Source: Candidatus Rifleibacteriota bacterium
GTDB lineage: Bacteria; Muiribacteriota; Ozemobacteria; Ozemobacterales; Ozemobacteraceae
Direction: 5' to 3'
DNA: 9,376 bases
NCBI GenBank assembly: GCA_028691595.1
Contig: JAQUZA010000105.1
Coordinates: forward strand, 1 to 9,376
Shown here: one piece after another, positions 1 through 6,517 of the stretch
Layout of the letters: each line of letters begins with the position of its first letter
Position numbering within the stretch: the stretch's first letter is position 1
Program-made: the position numbers and the translations under genes
The notes under the pieces: generated by a model
What the model was told of the DNA's origin: nothing
Databases searched by the model: none
The model's input: the letters and a program-made list of their open reading frames with translations, nothing else

Positions 1-457
1 CATTGAAAACGATGGCCATGCCGGCACCAATCGCCAGAGCCCCGTAAATCGAGGCGACAAGCAACTCGTGATCGAGCAACTGCCTGATTTTAACGTCATA
101 ACCGCGACTCTGAAGATACCAGAGAAAAATGTCCATCGAAAAATAGAGCAAAGAGGTCGAATAAATCGAACGTGCCCCGAAAGACCGACCCAGCAACCGA
201 ACCGAAGCCGCAAAAATGATCAGCGTCAGTGTCCATGAAATAATGCCGACCACCGGCAACATGCGGCCATCAGCAAAAATGCTGCCCAGAAACTTCGCCA
301 GAATAATACCCAGCCCCGTTACCCCGCCCTCGAACAGATTCAAAGGCAGAATAAACAACACATAACCAAACGACGACAACAGGGTTCCAAAAGTTATCCA
401 CAACCACGAACCCGCTTCAAAGCCAGCACCATTCTGCACTTCACCGCTCTGTTCCAT
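1..457 (-). CDS. YitT family membrane protein, N-terminal part (cut by window edge)
   Basis: Reading the minus strand from the ATG at 457 gives 152 open codons that run off the left edge, so only about half of a typical YitT-family protein (about 270-300 residues) is visible. The family call rests on hydrophobic helices at roughly residues 19-39, 67-86, 97-116 and 131-150 and on the motif LFEGGVTGLGIIL (residues 41-53), which matches the proline-then-GGVTG pattern after the first helix of YitT/DUF161 proteins. LLGRSFG (88-94) and the SIYGALAIGAGMAIVF stretch (136-151) also fit. The start is supported by GGAGAA at 463-468, five bases before the ATG. The C-terminal DUF2179 domain usual in the family would lie outside the window. 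YitT proteins are integral inner-membrane proteins whose substrate is largely unknown; transport is only assumed. The gene is divergent from the secreted-protein gene at 731. Confidence 0.85.
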   Translation of the reverse strand, partial: MEQSGEVQNGAGFEAGSWLWITFGTLLSSFGYVLFILPLNLFEGGVTGLGIILAKFLGSIFADGRMLPVVGIISWTLTLIIFAASVRLLGRSFGARSIYSTSLLYFSMDIFLWYLQSRGYDVKIRQLLDHELLVASIYGALAIGAGMAIVFN

Positions 458-512
458 ATTTATTCTCCATGTTGCAACATGCCGCCGGAATTACTGCACC
501 GGGCCTGAACCC

Positions 513-526
513 CTGCCTGCAGGCAG
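513..526. repeat. Perfect 14-bp palindrome in the divergent intergenic region
   Basis: CTGCCTGCAGGCAG is its own reverse complement. It lies just downstream of the candidate minus-strand -10 box, at or right after the expected transcript start of the YitT gene, where an operator could act. It is not followed by a T-tract in either direction, so it does not look like a terminator. Its role as a protein-binding site is inference. Confidence 0.4.
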
Positions 527-533
527 CCTGAAC

Positions 534-562
534 TATATACTCATTTTTCAGAGAATTGTCAC
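534..562 (-). promoter_or_regulatory. Candidate sigma70-type promoter for the YitT gene
   Basis: On the minus strand a -35 box GTGACA (plus 557-562, 5 of 6 consensus) and a -10 box TATATA (plus 534-539, 4 of 6) are separated by 17 bp. Transcription would start near 527 and leave a leader of about 70 nt that includes the palindrome at 513-526. The -10 match is moderate, so this is a candidate only. Confidence 0.4.
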
Positions 563-631
563 CTCCCGCGCAATACATTGCCGAAACCGCAATAGATCTT
601 TTCTGTCAGGCATAATCGGGCACCGACAATC

Positions 632-698
632 AAGCGCCATAATCTTGAAAGTCAGATTAATTTGGGTTTGCCTGTCACCAGTTTAAGCGCTATAATCT
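632..698 (+). repeat. Direct repeat pair of AAGCGCYATAATCT (632-645 and 685-698)
   Basis: Two 14-bp copies differ at one base (C at 638, T at 691) and are 53 bp apart start to start, about five helical turns. The downstream copy contains the perfect -10 box of the promoter for the secreted-protein gene. The upstream copy has CATAAT at the same place but no convincing -35 box. They could be tandem promoter remnants, a repeated regulator site on the same helix face, or chance. Confidence 0.45.
668..696 (+). promoter_or_regulatory. Strong sigma70-type promoter for the secreted-protein gene
   Basis: A -35 box TTGCCT (668-673, 4 of 6 consensus) and a perfect -10 box TATAAT (691-696) have the ideal 17-bp spacing. 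The expected transcript start near 703 gives a leader of about 28 nt that carries an AGAGG ribosome binding site at 721-725, five bases before the ATG at 731. This is the best promoter match in the window. Confidence 0.7.
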
Positions 699-730
699 GC
701 ACTTGAGCAAAAATTCATAAAGAGGTCTTC

Positions 731-1294
731 ATGAACAAGGGAAACAAATCTTTGTTGTTTGCTGCTGTCTGCGCCGGACTCTGCTTTTCCCGGGCCGGTG
801 CCCAGAATGTGGTTAAAGACCCGGTCAACAATGAACCGGTTCTGAGTCAGATGCAGAACAATGAGCTTGCCGTTGAACGCCGGGCCGGCGACAATCAGAC
901 TGCCGACGAAACCGGGCCCGCAGCCTGGCAGACAACAGTCTTCGGCCAGGACTGGCAGATCGAGCGCGAAACAATCGGCAAAGCCCTGCCTGAATTCGCG
1001 GCCGAAAACGGTATAAAGGCAACCGATGCCGACCGTGCACAGCTCGCCGCCCTGCCCATCGAGACCGCCGAGGGTATCACCAGAGCAATTGCCAACTATT
1101 ATCTGCTCTTAGACAAATTTTCAGCCGGCTACGCCGGGCGCAAATTCGAAATCACTGCGGCACGAAAAATTGACGGCTACATCCTGATCTGGCTCGACGA
1201 GCCAGAGATCAGAGACGGGGGCCGGGCAATAATCTACTCAACCGCAAAAGATAAAATCGTCGCCGACTTCTGGGATGGCGGCTTCAGAGGCTGA
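731..1294 (+). CDS. Small secreted protein of unknown function
   Basis: This gene encodes 187 residues and I do not recognise a family. Residues 1-24 form a Sec signal peptide: a positively charged start (K3, K6), a hydrophobic core at 8-19 and an A-G-A cleavage site before Q25. The two cysteines inside the signal (C14, C18) are not in lipobox context, so a soluble periplasmic or exported protein of about 163 residues is expected. The mature protein has no cysteine. Its first part (about 26-70) is polar and rich in N, D and E, probably flexible. The C-terminal third has a compact beta-rich pattern, YILIWLDEPEI then DGGRAIIYS and a terminal FWDGGFRG. The start is supported by AGAGG at 721-725 and the promoter at 668-696. 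It lies 82 bp upstream of the RND pump gene in the same direction, so a link to efflux is possible but unproven. No terminator is seen after it. Confidence 0.8.
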   Translation: MNKGNKSLLFAAVCAGLCFSRAGAQNVVKDPVNNEPVLSQMQNNELAVERRAGDNQTADETGPAAWQTTVFGQDWQIERETIGKALPEFAAENGIKATDADRAQLAALPIETAEGITRAIANYYLLLDKFSAGYAGRKFEITAARKIDGYILIWLDEPEIRDGGRAIIYSTAKDKIVADFWDGGFRG

Positions 1295-1310
1295 CAAACA
1301 CACCAGACAG

Positions 1311-1339
1311 TTGCTTTTAGTATTATTTTGTAATATCAT
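1311..1339 (+). promoter_or_regulatory. Candidate promoter for the RND efflux operon
   Basis: TTGCTT (1311-1316, 3 of 6) and TATCAT (1334-1339, 5 of 6) are spaced by 17 bp in the AT-rich gap between the secreted-protein gene and the pump gene. The transcript would start near 1346, about 30 nt before the ATG. Read-through from the promoter at 668-696 is also possible because no terminator separates the two genes. Confidence 0.4.
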
Positions 1340-1376
1340 AATTCGCGCTATCCTGATTTTAAATTGAGGTCGAAGA

Positions 1377-4300
1377 ATGGAAAACCCCGATATTCGTGAG
1401 CCGCAAGGCTTCATCGTATCAATCGTCAGAACCTTTCTGACCGGGCCTCTGTCGATTCTTCTGATCGTGTTCGCAGCCCTTGCCGGCATGATGGCAATTC
1501 AGCTGACTCCACGCGAAGAAGAACCGCAGATTGTAGTGCCAATGGTCGACATTTATGTCGGCTTTCCCGGCCACTCGCCCCGCGAAGTTGAAGAACTGGT
1601 TACCCGCCCCCTCGAAAAGCTCATGTGGCAGATCGACGGAGTCGAGCATGTCTACTCGATGAGCCATCGCGACCAGTCAATGGTCACCGTGCGCTTCTAC
1701 GTCGGGCAAGACCGTGAACGCGCCATGGTAAAGATCCGTGACAAGGTTGACGGCAACCAGGATCTGGTGCCACCTGGTGTCAGCAACTGGATAGTCAAGC
1801 CCGTAGAGATCGATGACGTACCCATCGTCACCATTACTCTGACATCACCTGATTCAACCGCCGCCGAACTGCGCCGCATCGCCGAAGAAGCCGAAGCCAG
1901 GCTTGCCGGCGTGCGAAATGTCTTCAGATCAGAAATTCACGGGGGCTACCGCCGCGAAATTCGCATTGAAGCCGATCAGACACGCATAAACGCTCTTGGG
2001 GTCTGCTTTGCCGACATCCAGATGGCGGTGAGAGGCAACAACCTGCTTGCAGATTCAGGCAGAATAATCGCTGGCGAAACCAGTATGCGCGTGCTTTGCG
2101 GCAAGGTAATCAGCTCAGCCGCCGAAATTTCTCGCATACCCATTAGAACCATCAATGGCCGCCCCGTCTATGTTGAAGACGTTGCTGACGTGACCGACAC
2201 GGTTGAAGAACCAGAACGTTACCACCATTCAACCTACGGGCAGGCCTCAGGGAAACCCGGCAGCGGCGAACGGCACCCGGCGGTAACCCTTGCCTTCAGC
2301 AAGAAAAAGGGCACCAATGCCGTCGATGTCGCCCGCGAAATCATTGCCGAAGCCGAAAAGCTCAAAGGCAAGGTGATTCCGCCCGAGGTCGATATGATCA
2401 TCAGCCGTGATTATGGCTCAACCGCCAACGAAAAGGTTAACGAACTACTTTCGAGCATGCTGTTCGCCATTCTTACGGTTGTTGGCCTCATGGCCTTTAC
2501 CATGGGCTGGCGTGCCGCAGTGGTCGTCGGGCTTTCGGTGCCGGTCAGCTTCGCTCTGGCCCTTTTCATCAATCTGATTTCGGGTTATACCATCAACCGC
2601 GTCACTCTTTTTGCTCTGATTCTGAGCCTTGGGCTGGTGGTCGACGACCCGATCACCAATGTCGACAATATCCAGCGCCACCTGCAGATGGGCAGAGAAA
2701 CCCCTGAAAAAGCCACTGTCAGTGCAGTCATGGAAGTAATTGTACCGGTCATCATGTCGACCCTGGCGATTATCGTCTCATTCACGCCAATGTTTTTCAT
2801 TACCGGCATGATGGGCCCTTACATGGGGCCAATGGCGATCAATGTGCCGCTGACCGTTACCTTCTCAACCCTTTGCGCCCTGACTTTTGTGCCATGGGTG
2901 GCTCTCAAGCTCCTCAAAGGGGCAAAAAACGAAGGAAACTCGCAGGATGACGGGGTTCCGCCCTGGATTCGCAGATTTTATCGCCTGATCATGGCACCCT
3001 TCTTAAAGAAGCGCAATGCCATTATTCTGGTCATCGCAATCTTTGCCATGCTTGGTGGCTCAGTTCTGCTCATGGCCTTCAGAAAAATCCCGCTCAAAAT
3101 GCTGCCTTTCGACAACAAAGATGAGCTGCAGCTGGTACTAGACATGCCCGAAGGTTCTTCACTCGAACACACCGACCGGGCTGTGCGTGAATTCGAGAAA
3201 TACCTGGCGCGGGTGAACGAAGTAAAAAGTATTCAATCGTATGTAGGCATACCGGCACCCATAGATTTCAACGGTCTGGTGCGTCATTACAACCTGCGAC
3301 GCAGCCCGAACAACGCCGACATCAGAATCAACCTCGAACACAAGGCCAGACGCACCCAGCAGAGCCACGCCATTGCCCTGCGCCTGCGCCAGGACCTGAC
3401 CGCCATTGCCGACAAATACAATGCCGTGGTCAGTATAGTTGAGCTGCCGCCCGGGCCACCTGTCTTCTCGACCCTTACGGTTGAAGTTTACGGCGACGAA
3501 GACCGCACCTATGATGAAATCATCAAGGGAGCCGAATTTTTGCAGCAACAGCTGAAAGAAGAAGACAGCCTGCACATAGCTCAAATCGACAACATGAACC
3601 AGGCCGAGCATAACCGCATCGTCTTTGTTCCTGATGTGCACAAAGCGGCTATGCACGGGCTTTCTGCCATGGCAATACAGCAGATGCTGATGCAGGCAAT
3701 CAGAGGCAATCATCTTGGCATCGCCCATATCGACAACGAGCGTGAAGCGGTGCTGATAAAGGCCAGACTGCCTCTGGCCGCCCGCAATGACCTGCAGAGG
3801 TTGCGTGAACTCAACCTGCGCGATCGGGCCGGCAATCTCATACCGGTTGGCGAACTCGGCGAATTCATCGTCGAGAAAGAAGAACAGATCATTCAGCACA
3901 AAAATATGCGCCCGGTGGTGTTTGTCACTGCCGAATGCGTTGGGCGACCGCCAGCTGAAATCATTCTCGACATGTGGCTGCGCCTGCGCAAGATTGAACT
4001 GCCGCCCGGCATCAGTTATGAATGGGCCGGCGAAGGCGAATGGGAAATCACCGTGCGGGTCTTCAGAGACCTGGGCATCGCCTTTGCCATCGCCCTGCTC
4101 GGCATCTACCTGCTGCTGGCGGTGCAGATGAATACCTTTGTCATGCCGCTGCTGGTAATGTCTGCTATTCCTCTGGTAATAATCGGCATTGCCCCGGGCT
4201 TTTACCTGCTCAACCTGGTCAGTGCCGGCGTGGTAGGTGGGTTTCCCGACCCGATCTTCTTCACGGCCACCGGTATGATCGGCATGATCGCCCTTGGCGG

Positions 4301-4616
4301 CATCGTCATCAGAAACAGCGTCGTTCTCATTGAATTCATTCAGGATGCTGTTAAACAGGGGGCAACCCTCGAAGACGCGATTCTGGAAAGCGGTGCCGTG
4401 CGTTTCCGACCAATCATGCTGACTGCGGCCACAACCCTGCTGGGTGCCTGGCCGATCACCCTTGACCCGATCTTTTCAGGGCTGGCGTGGGCACTGATCT
4501 TCGGGCTGCTTGCCAGCACTCTGTTCACCATGCTCGTCGTTCCGACCATTTATTACTTCAGCCAGAAACTTTTTGCCCAGAACGCTGAAGCCGCCACTCA
4601 GGAGGTTAAATCATGA
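1377..4616 (+). CDS. RND-family efflux pump, inner-membrane permease (AcrB/HAE-like)
   Basis: The 1079-residue product has the length and duplicated plan of RND permeases, which export substrates from periplasm or membrane using the proton gradient. It has a first helix (about 20-42), a periplasmic porter half (about 45-355), helices 2-6 (about 358-512), a cytoplasmic linker, helix 7 (547-568), a second porter half (about 570-895) and helices 8-12 (about 900-1062). The proton-relay aspartates of helix 4 are D423-D424 in GLVVDDPITNVDNI. The helix-10 lysine of AcrB is replaced by R979 in GGIVIRNSVVLIEF. Motifs such as TPREEEPQI (44-52), DFNGLVRHYNLR, ELPPGPPVFSTL and WAGEGEW match, from memory, a subgroup usually annotated only as efflux RND permease, so the substrate cannot be named. 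GAGG at 1366-1369, seven bases upstream, supports the start. The adaptor gene overlaps its stop codon; no outer-membrane channel gene is nearby. Confidence 0.95.
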   Translation: MENPDIREPQGFIVSIVRTFLTGPLSILLIVFAALAGMMAIQLTPREEEPQIVVPMVDIYVGFPGHSPREVEELVTRPLEKLMWQIDGVEHVYSMSHRDQSMVTVRFYVGQDRERAMVKIRDKVDGNQDLVPPGVSNWIVKPVEIDDVPIVTITLTSPDSTAAELRRIAEEAEARLAGVRNVFRSEIHGGYRREIRIEADQTRINALGVCFADIQMAVRGNNLLADSGRIIAGETSMRVLCGKVISSAAEISRIPIRTINGRPVYVEDVADVTDTVEEPERYHHSTYGQASGKPGSGERHPAVTLAFSKKKGTNAVDVAREIIAEAEKLKGKVIPPEVDMIISRDYGSTANEKVNELLSSMLFAILTVVGLMAFTMGWRAAVVVGLSVPVSFALALFINLISGYTINRVTLFALILSLGLVVDDPITNVDNIQRHLQMGRETPEKATVSAVMEVIVPVIMSTLAIIVSFTPMFFITGMMGPYMGPMAINVPLTVTFSTLCALTFVPWVALKLLKGAKNEGNSQDDGVPPWIRRFYRLIMAPFLKKRNAIILVIAIFAMLGGSVLLMAFRKIPLKMLPFDNKDELQLVLDMPEGSSLEHTDRAVREFEKYLARVNEVKSIQSYVGIPAPIDFNGLVRHYNLRRSPNNADIRINLEHKARRTQQSHAIALRLRQDLTAIADKYNAVVSIVELPPGPPVFSTLTVEVYGDEDRTYDEIIKGAEFLQQQLKEEDSLHIAQIDNMNQAEHNRIVFVPDVHKAAMHGLSAMAIQQMLMQAIRGNHLGIAHIDNEREAVLIKARLPLAARNDLQRLRELNLRDRAGNLIPVGELGEFIVEKEEQIIQHKNMRPVVFVTAECVGRPPAEIILDMWLRLRKIELPPGISYEWAGEGEWEITVRVFRDLGIAFAIALLGIYLLLAVQMNTFVMPLLVMSAIPLVIIGIAPGFYLLNLVSAGVVGGFPDPIFFTATGMIGMIALGGIVIRNSVVLIEFIQDAVKQGATLEDAILESGAVRFRPIMLTAATTLLGAWPITLDPIFSGLAWALIFGLLASTLFTMLVVPTIYYFSQKLFAQNAEAATQEVKS
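4600..4605 (+). promoter_or_regulatory. Consensus ribosome binding site for the adaptor inside the pump gene
   Basis: AGGAGG lies in the last codons of the pump gene, seven bases before the ATG at 4613. With the ATGA start/stop overlap at 4613-4616 it indicates translational coupling and fixes the adaptor start. Confidence 0.8.
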
Positions 4617-5794
4617 CCGAAGCCACTAACAAGACAACCAGAACTCTTTTATCAGGCCGGATAATCGGGCCGGTAGCCGGTGTTGCCGGGCTGCTTTTTC
4701 TGATGATGTTTCAGGGCGGGTTCTTCGCCACCGGGCAGATCACCCCGGGCATCAGCAATGAAACCCCTGCCGGAAACGTTGACACACTCAAAGTTGAACA
4801 AACGGTCAAACCTGATTTTTATCAGGCAATTGGCACCGTTCGCAGTCGCAATGAAGTCGACATTGTCCCGCGCATTATCGCCCGTATACTCGAAATAAAA
4901 GTGCGCAGCGGTGACCGTGTTAAAAAGGGTGACGTTCTTGCCATTCTCGATGCCAAAGACCTCTCATCGGTAGTCTCTCAAGGCCAGGAACAGCTGCGGG
5001 CGGTAACCGCTTCGGTTGGTGCCGCCGAAGAGCAGGTAAAGGCTGCGAAGGCAGCTCTCGATATGGCGACCAGAGAGCTTGACCGCACCAGATCATTGTT
5101 CGAAAAAAATGCCGCTGCCAAACGTGACTACGAACAGTCTATGACCGCTTTCAAACAGGCTGAGGCTGGCCTGCAGCAGGCAATACAGCAGCGAATGGCG
5201 GCATCAGCGCAGGCTGCAGCTGCCGGCCAGGGCATCAAGCAGGCCGAGGTAGGTCTTGGCTACGCCACCGTGCTCAGCCCGATCGATGCAATAGTTGCCG
5301 AACGTCTGGCTGACCCGGGTGACCTTGGCAATCCCGCCAACGTAATGCTGCGACTTTTCGACCCCGAAAGTCTGCTGCTCGAAGTGCCGGTTCGCGAGGC
5401 ACTGGTTCAGGAAGTCACCCTCGGAGCAACCGTTACTTACAGTGTTCCGGCGCTTTCGCGAACCTTCGAAGGCAGCGTGCGCGAGATTGTTCCATCGGTC
5501 GACCCACACAGCCGAACCTTTCTGGTAAAGGTCTGTATTGATAATTCCACCGGCCTGATGCCCGGAATGTTCGGTACAATCAAGGTGCCTCTCAAGTCTG
5601 AAAAAAAGGTCATAATTATTCCCGAATCTGCTATAATAAGAACCGGTCAGCTTGAATCAGTGGTCGAAGTCGAAGGCGGCAGACTGCTTCGCAGGCAGAT
5701 CAGAAGCATCAGTGCCGGCGCGGGGGTGCGAGAAGTAGTATCTGGCCTAATGCCCGGGCAGATGATTCTCAAGAATGGCAATTCCAGAAGCTGA
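4613..5794 (+). CDS. RND efflux periplasmic adaptor (membrane fusion protein, HlyD/AcrA-like)
   Basis: The 393-residue product links an RND pump to an outer-membrane channel. A single N-terminal hydrophobic segment (about 17-40) anchors it in the inner membrane or acts as a signal; there is no lipobox cysteine, so it is not an AcrA-style lipoprotein. The first half-lipoyl domain begins at GTVRSRNEVDIVPR (from residue 74) and continues through VRSGDRVKKGDVLAILD. A long Ala/Gln/Glu-rich alpha-helical hairpin follows (about 117-214), then the second half-lipoyl motif ATVLSPIDAIVAERL (from 218), with DPGDLGNPANVML just after it. The beta-barrel and membrane-proximal domains follow, including GLMPGMFGTIKVPL and the final GLMPGQMILKNG. 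Length and domain order are normal. The gene follows its pump with a 4-bp overlap, the reverse of the common adaptor-then-pump order. The partner is almost certainly the pump at 1377. Confidence 0.93.
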   Translation: MTEATNKTTRTLLSGRIIGPVAGVAGLLFLMMFQGGFFATGQITPGISNETPAGNVDTLKVEQTVKPDFYQAIGTVRSRNEVDIVPRIIARILEIKVRSGDRVKKGDVLAILDAKDLSSVVSQGQEQLRAVTASVGAAEEQVKAAKAALDMATRELDRTRSLFEKNAAAKRDYEQSMTAFKQAEAGLQQAIQQRMAASAQAAAAGQGIKQAEVGLGYATVLSPIDAIVAERLADPGDLGNPANVMLRLFDPESLLLEVPVREALVQEVTLGATVTYSVPALSRTFEGSVREIVPSVDPHSRTFLVKVCIDNSTGLMPGMFGTIKVPLKSEKKVIIIPESAIIRTGQLESVVEVEGGRLLRRQIRSISAGAGVREVVSGLMPGQMILKNGNSRS

Positions 5795-5838
5795 ACAAGC
5801 TTTTGCATATCTCAAAATTTTAACCGGAGGAATTTTTA

Positions 5839-6432
5839 ATGAGCAAAACTCTCAAAGGCACCAAAACCGCCGAAAACCTGATGAAGGCATTTGCCGGCGA
5901 ATGTCAGGCACGCACCCGCTATACGTATTATGCATCCGTTGCCAAAAAAGAAGGCTTTCTGCAGATCGCCGATATCTTTATCGAAACAGCCGAAAACGAA
6001 AAGGAACACGCCAAAGTCTTCATGAAACAGTTGCTTAAATACGGCATGAATGAAGAAGTTGTCGTTCTCAACGATGCCGGTTACCCGGTTGCTTATGCCG
6101 ACACCCTCAAGAACCTGCAGTATGCCGCTGACGGCGAAAAAGAAGAATGGTCGGACCTCTACAAGAATTTTGCCGAAACCGCAAAAACAGAGGGTTTTGC
6201 TGATATCGCCGCCGTTTTTATAAATGTCGCCAAGGTTGAAGAACGCCACGAAGCACGTTATCGCAAGCTGCATGACAACGTTCAGAATCATACCGTCTTC
6301 AAAAAAGACGGCAAGGTATTCTGGAAATGCAACAATTGCGGCCACATCATGGAAACCCTTGAAGCTCCGCCGAAATGCCCGGTCTGCGATCATGGCCGCG
6401 AACATTTTCAGGTCTGGGTCGAAAATTACTGA
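5839..6432 (+). CDS. rbr: Rubrerythrin
   Basis: The 197-residue cytoplasmic protein reduces hydrogen peroxide to water with electrons from rubredoxin-type donors and is typical of anaerobes and microaerophiles. The N-terminal ferritin-like four-helix domain keeps all diiron ligands expected by comparison with Desulfovibrio rubrerythrin: E21 (GECQAR), E54 and H57 (ENEKEH), E100 and E103 (DGEKEEW), E134 and H137 (VEERHEARY). The C-terminal rubredoxin-like domain has its Fe(Cys)4 site at C164/C167 (WKCNNCG) and C180/C183 (PKCPVC). Length and domain order match classical rubrerythrin, with no truncation or reversal. GGAGG at 5826-5830, eight bases upstream, supports the start. It begins 44 bp after the adaptor gene with no terminator between and no clear promoter of its own, so co-transcription with the efflux operon is possible. 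A strong terminator follows at 6455-6480. Confidence 0.97.
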   Translation: MSKTLKGTKTAENLMKAFAGECQARTRYTYYASVAKKEGFLQIADIFIETAENEKEHAKVFMKQLLKYGMNEEVVVLNDAGYPVAYADTLKNLQYAADGEKEEWSDLYKNFAETAKTEGFADIAAVFINVAKVEERHEARYRKLHDNVQNHTVFKKDGKVFWKCNNCGHIMETLEAPPKCPVCDHGREHFQVWVENY

Positions 6433-6454
6433 TTTGTCGATGTCGTCAATAGAG

Positions 6455-6480
6455 GCCGCCAGCTGAGCTGGCGGCTTTTT
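6455..6480 (+). terminator. Intrinsic (rho-independent) terminator after rubrerythrin
   Basis: GCCGCCAGC (6455-6463) pairs perfectly with GCTGGCGGC (6467-6475) as a nine-bp GC-rich stem with a short TGA loop. In practice the closing pair may open to give a five-base loop. Five T residues follow immediately (6476-6480). It lies 22 bp after the rubrerythrin stop and probably ends a transcript that may start as far up as the efflux operon. Confidence 0.93.
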
Positions 6481-6507
6481 CGTTAACTAACCGACAACCA
6501 GAATGGC

Positions 6508-6512
6508 GGGAG
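6508..6512 (+). promoter_or_regulatory. Ribosome binding site that selects the phosphatase start
   Basis: GGGAG lies five bases before the ATG at 6518. An alternative in-frame ATG at 6503 has no Shine-Dalgarno sequence upstream, and an in-frame TAA at 6488 excludes anything earlier. The 6518 start is therefore preferred. Confidence 0.6.
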
Positions 6513-6517
6513 CAGCA

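Noticed and set aside
2223..2280. Apparent insertion in the first porter half of the pump (YHHSTYGQASG... segment)
   Set aside because: From memory, related RND pumps of this subgroup have a loop of similar position before the HPAVTLAF-like motif, so it is probably normal.
3159..3899. 246-codon open frame on the minus strand inside the pump gene
   Set aside because: It lies fully antisense to a well-conserved RND porter region, has no recognisable domain, and is the kind of mirror frame expected opposite a GC-biased gene.
5632..5637. TATAAT inside the adaptor gene as a promoter for rubrerythrin
   Set aside because: No -35 box lies at a proper distance (GTCATA at 17 bp) and the bases encode conserved-looking adaptor sequence; it is about 200 bp from the rubrerythrin start.
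5611..5640. AT-rich stretch resembling a PerR-type operator upstream of rubrerythrin
   Set aside because: The two halves (CATAATTATT and CTATAATAAG) do not form a proper inverted repeat with the required spacing and lie inside coding sequence.
5836..6405. 189-codon minus-strand frame opposite rubrerythrin
   Set aside because: It mirrors almost the whole rubrerythrin gene, whose sense strand has every diiron and cysteine ligand, and the antisense product matches no family I recognise.
6503..6505. Alternative in-frame ATG for the phosphatase, five codons earlier
   Set aside because: It has no Shine-Dalgarno sequence upstream, while the ATG at 6518 follows GGGAG at a suitable distance.
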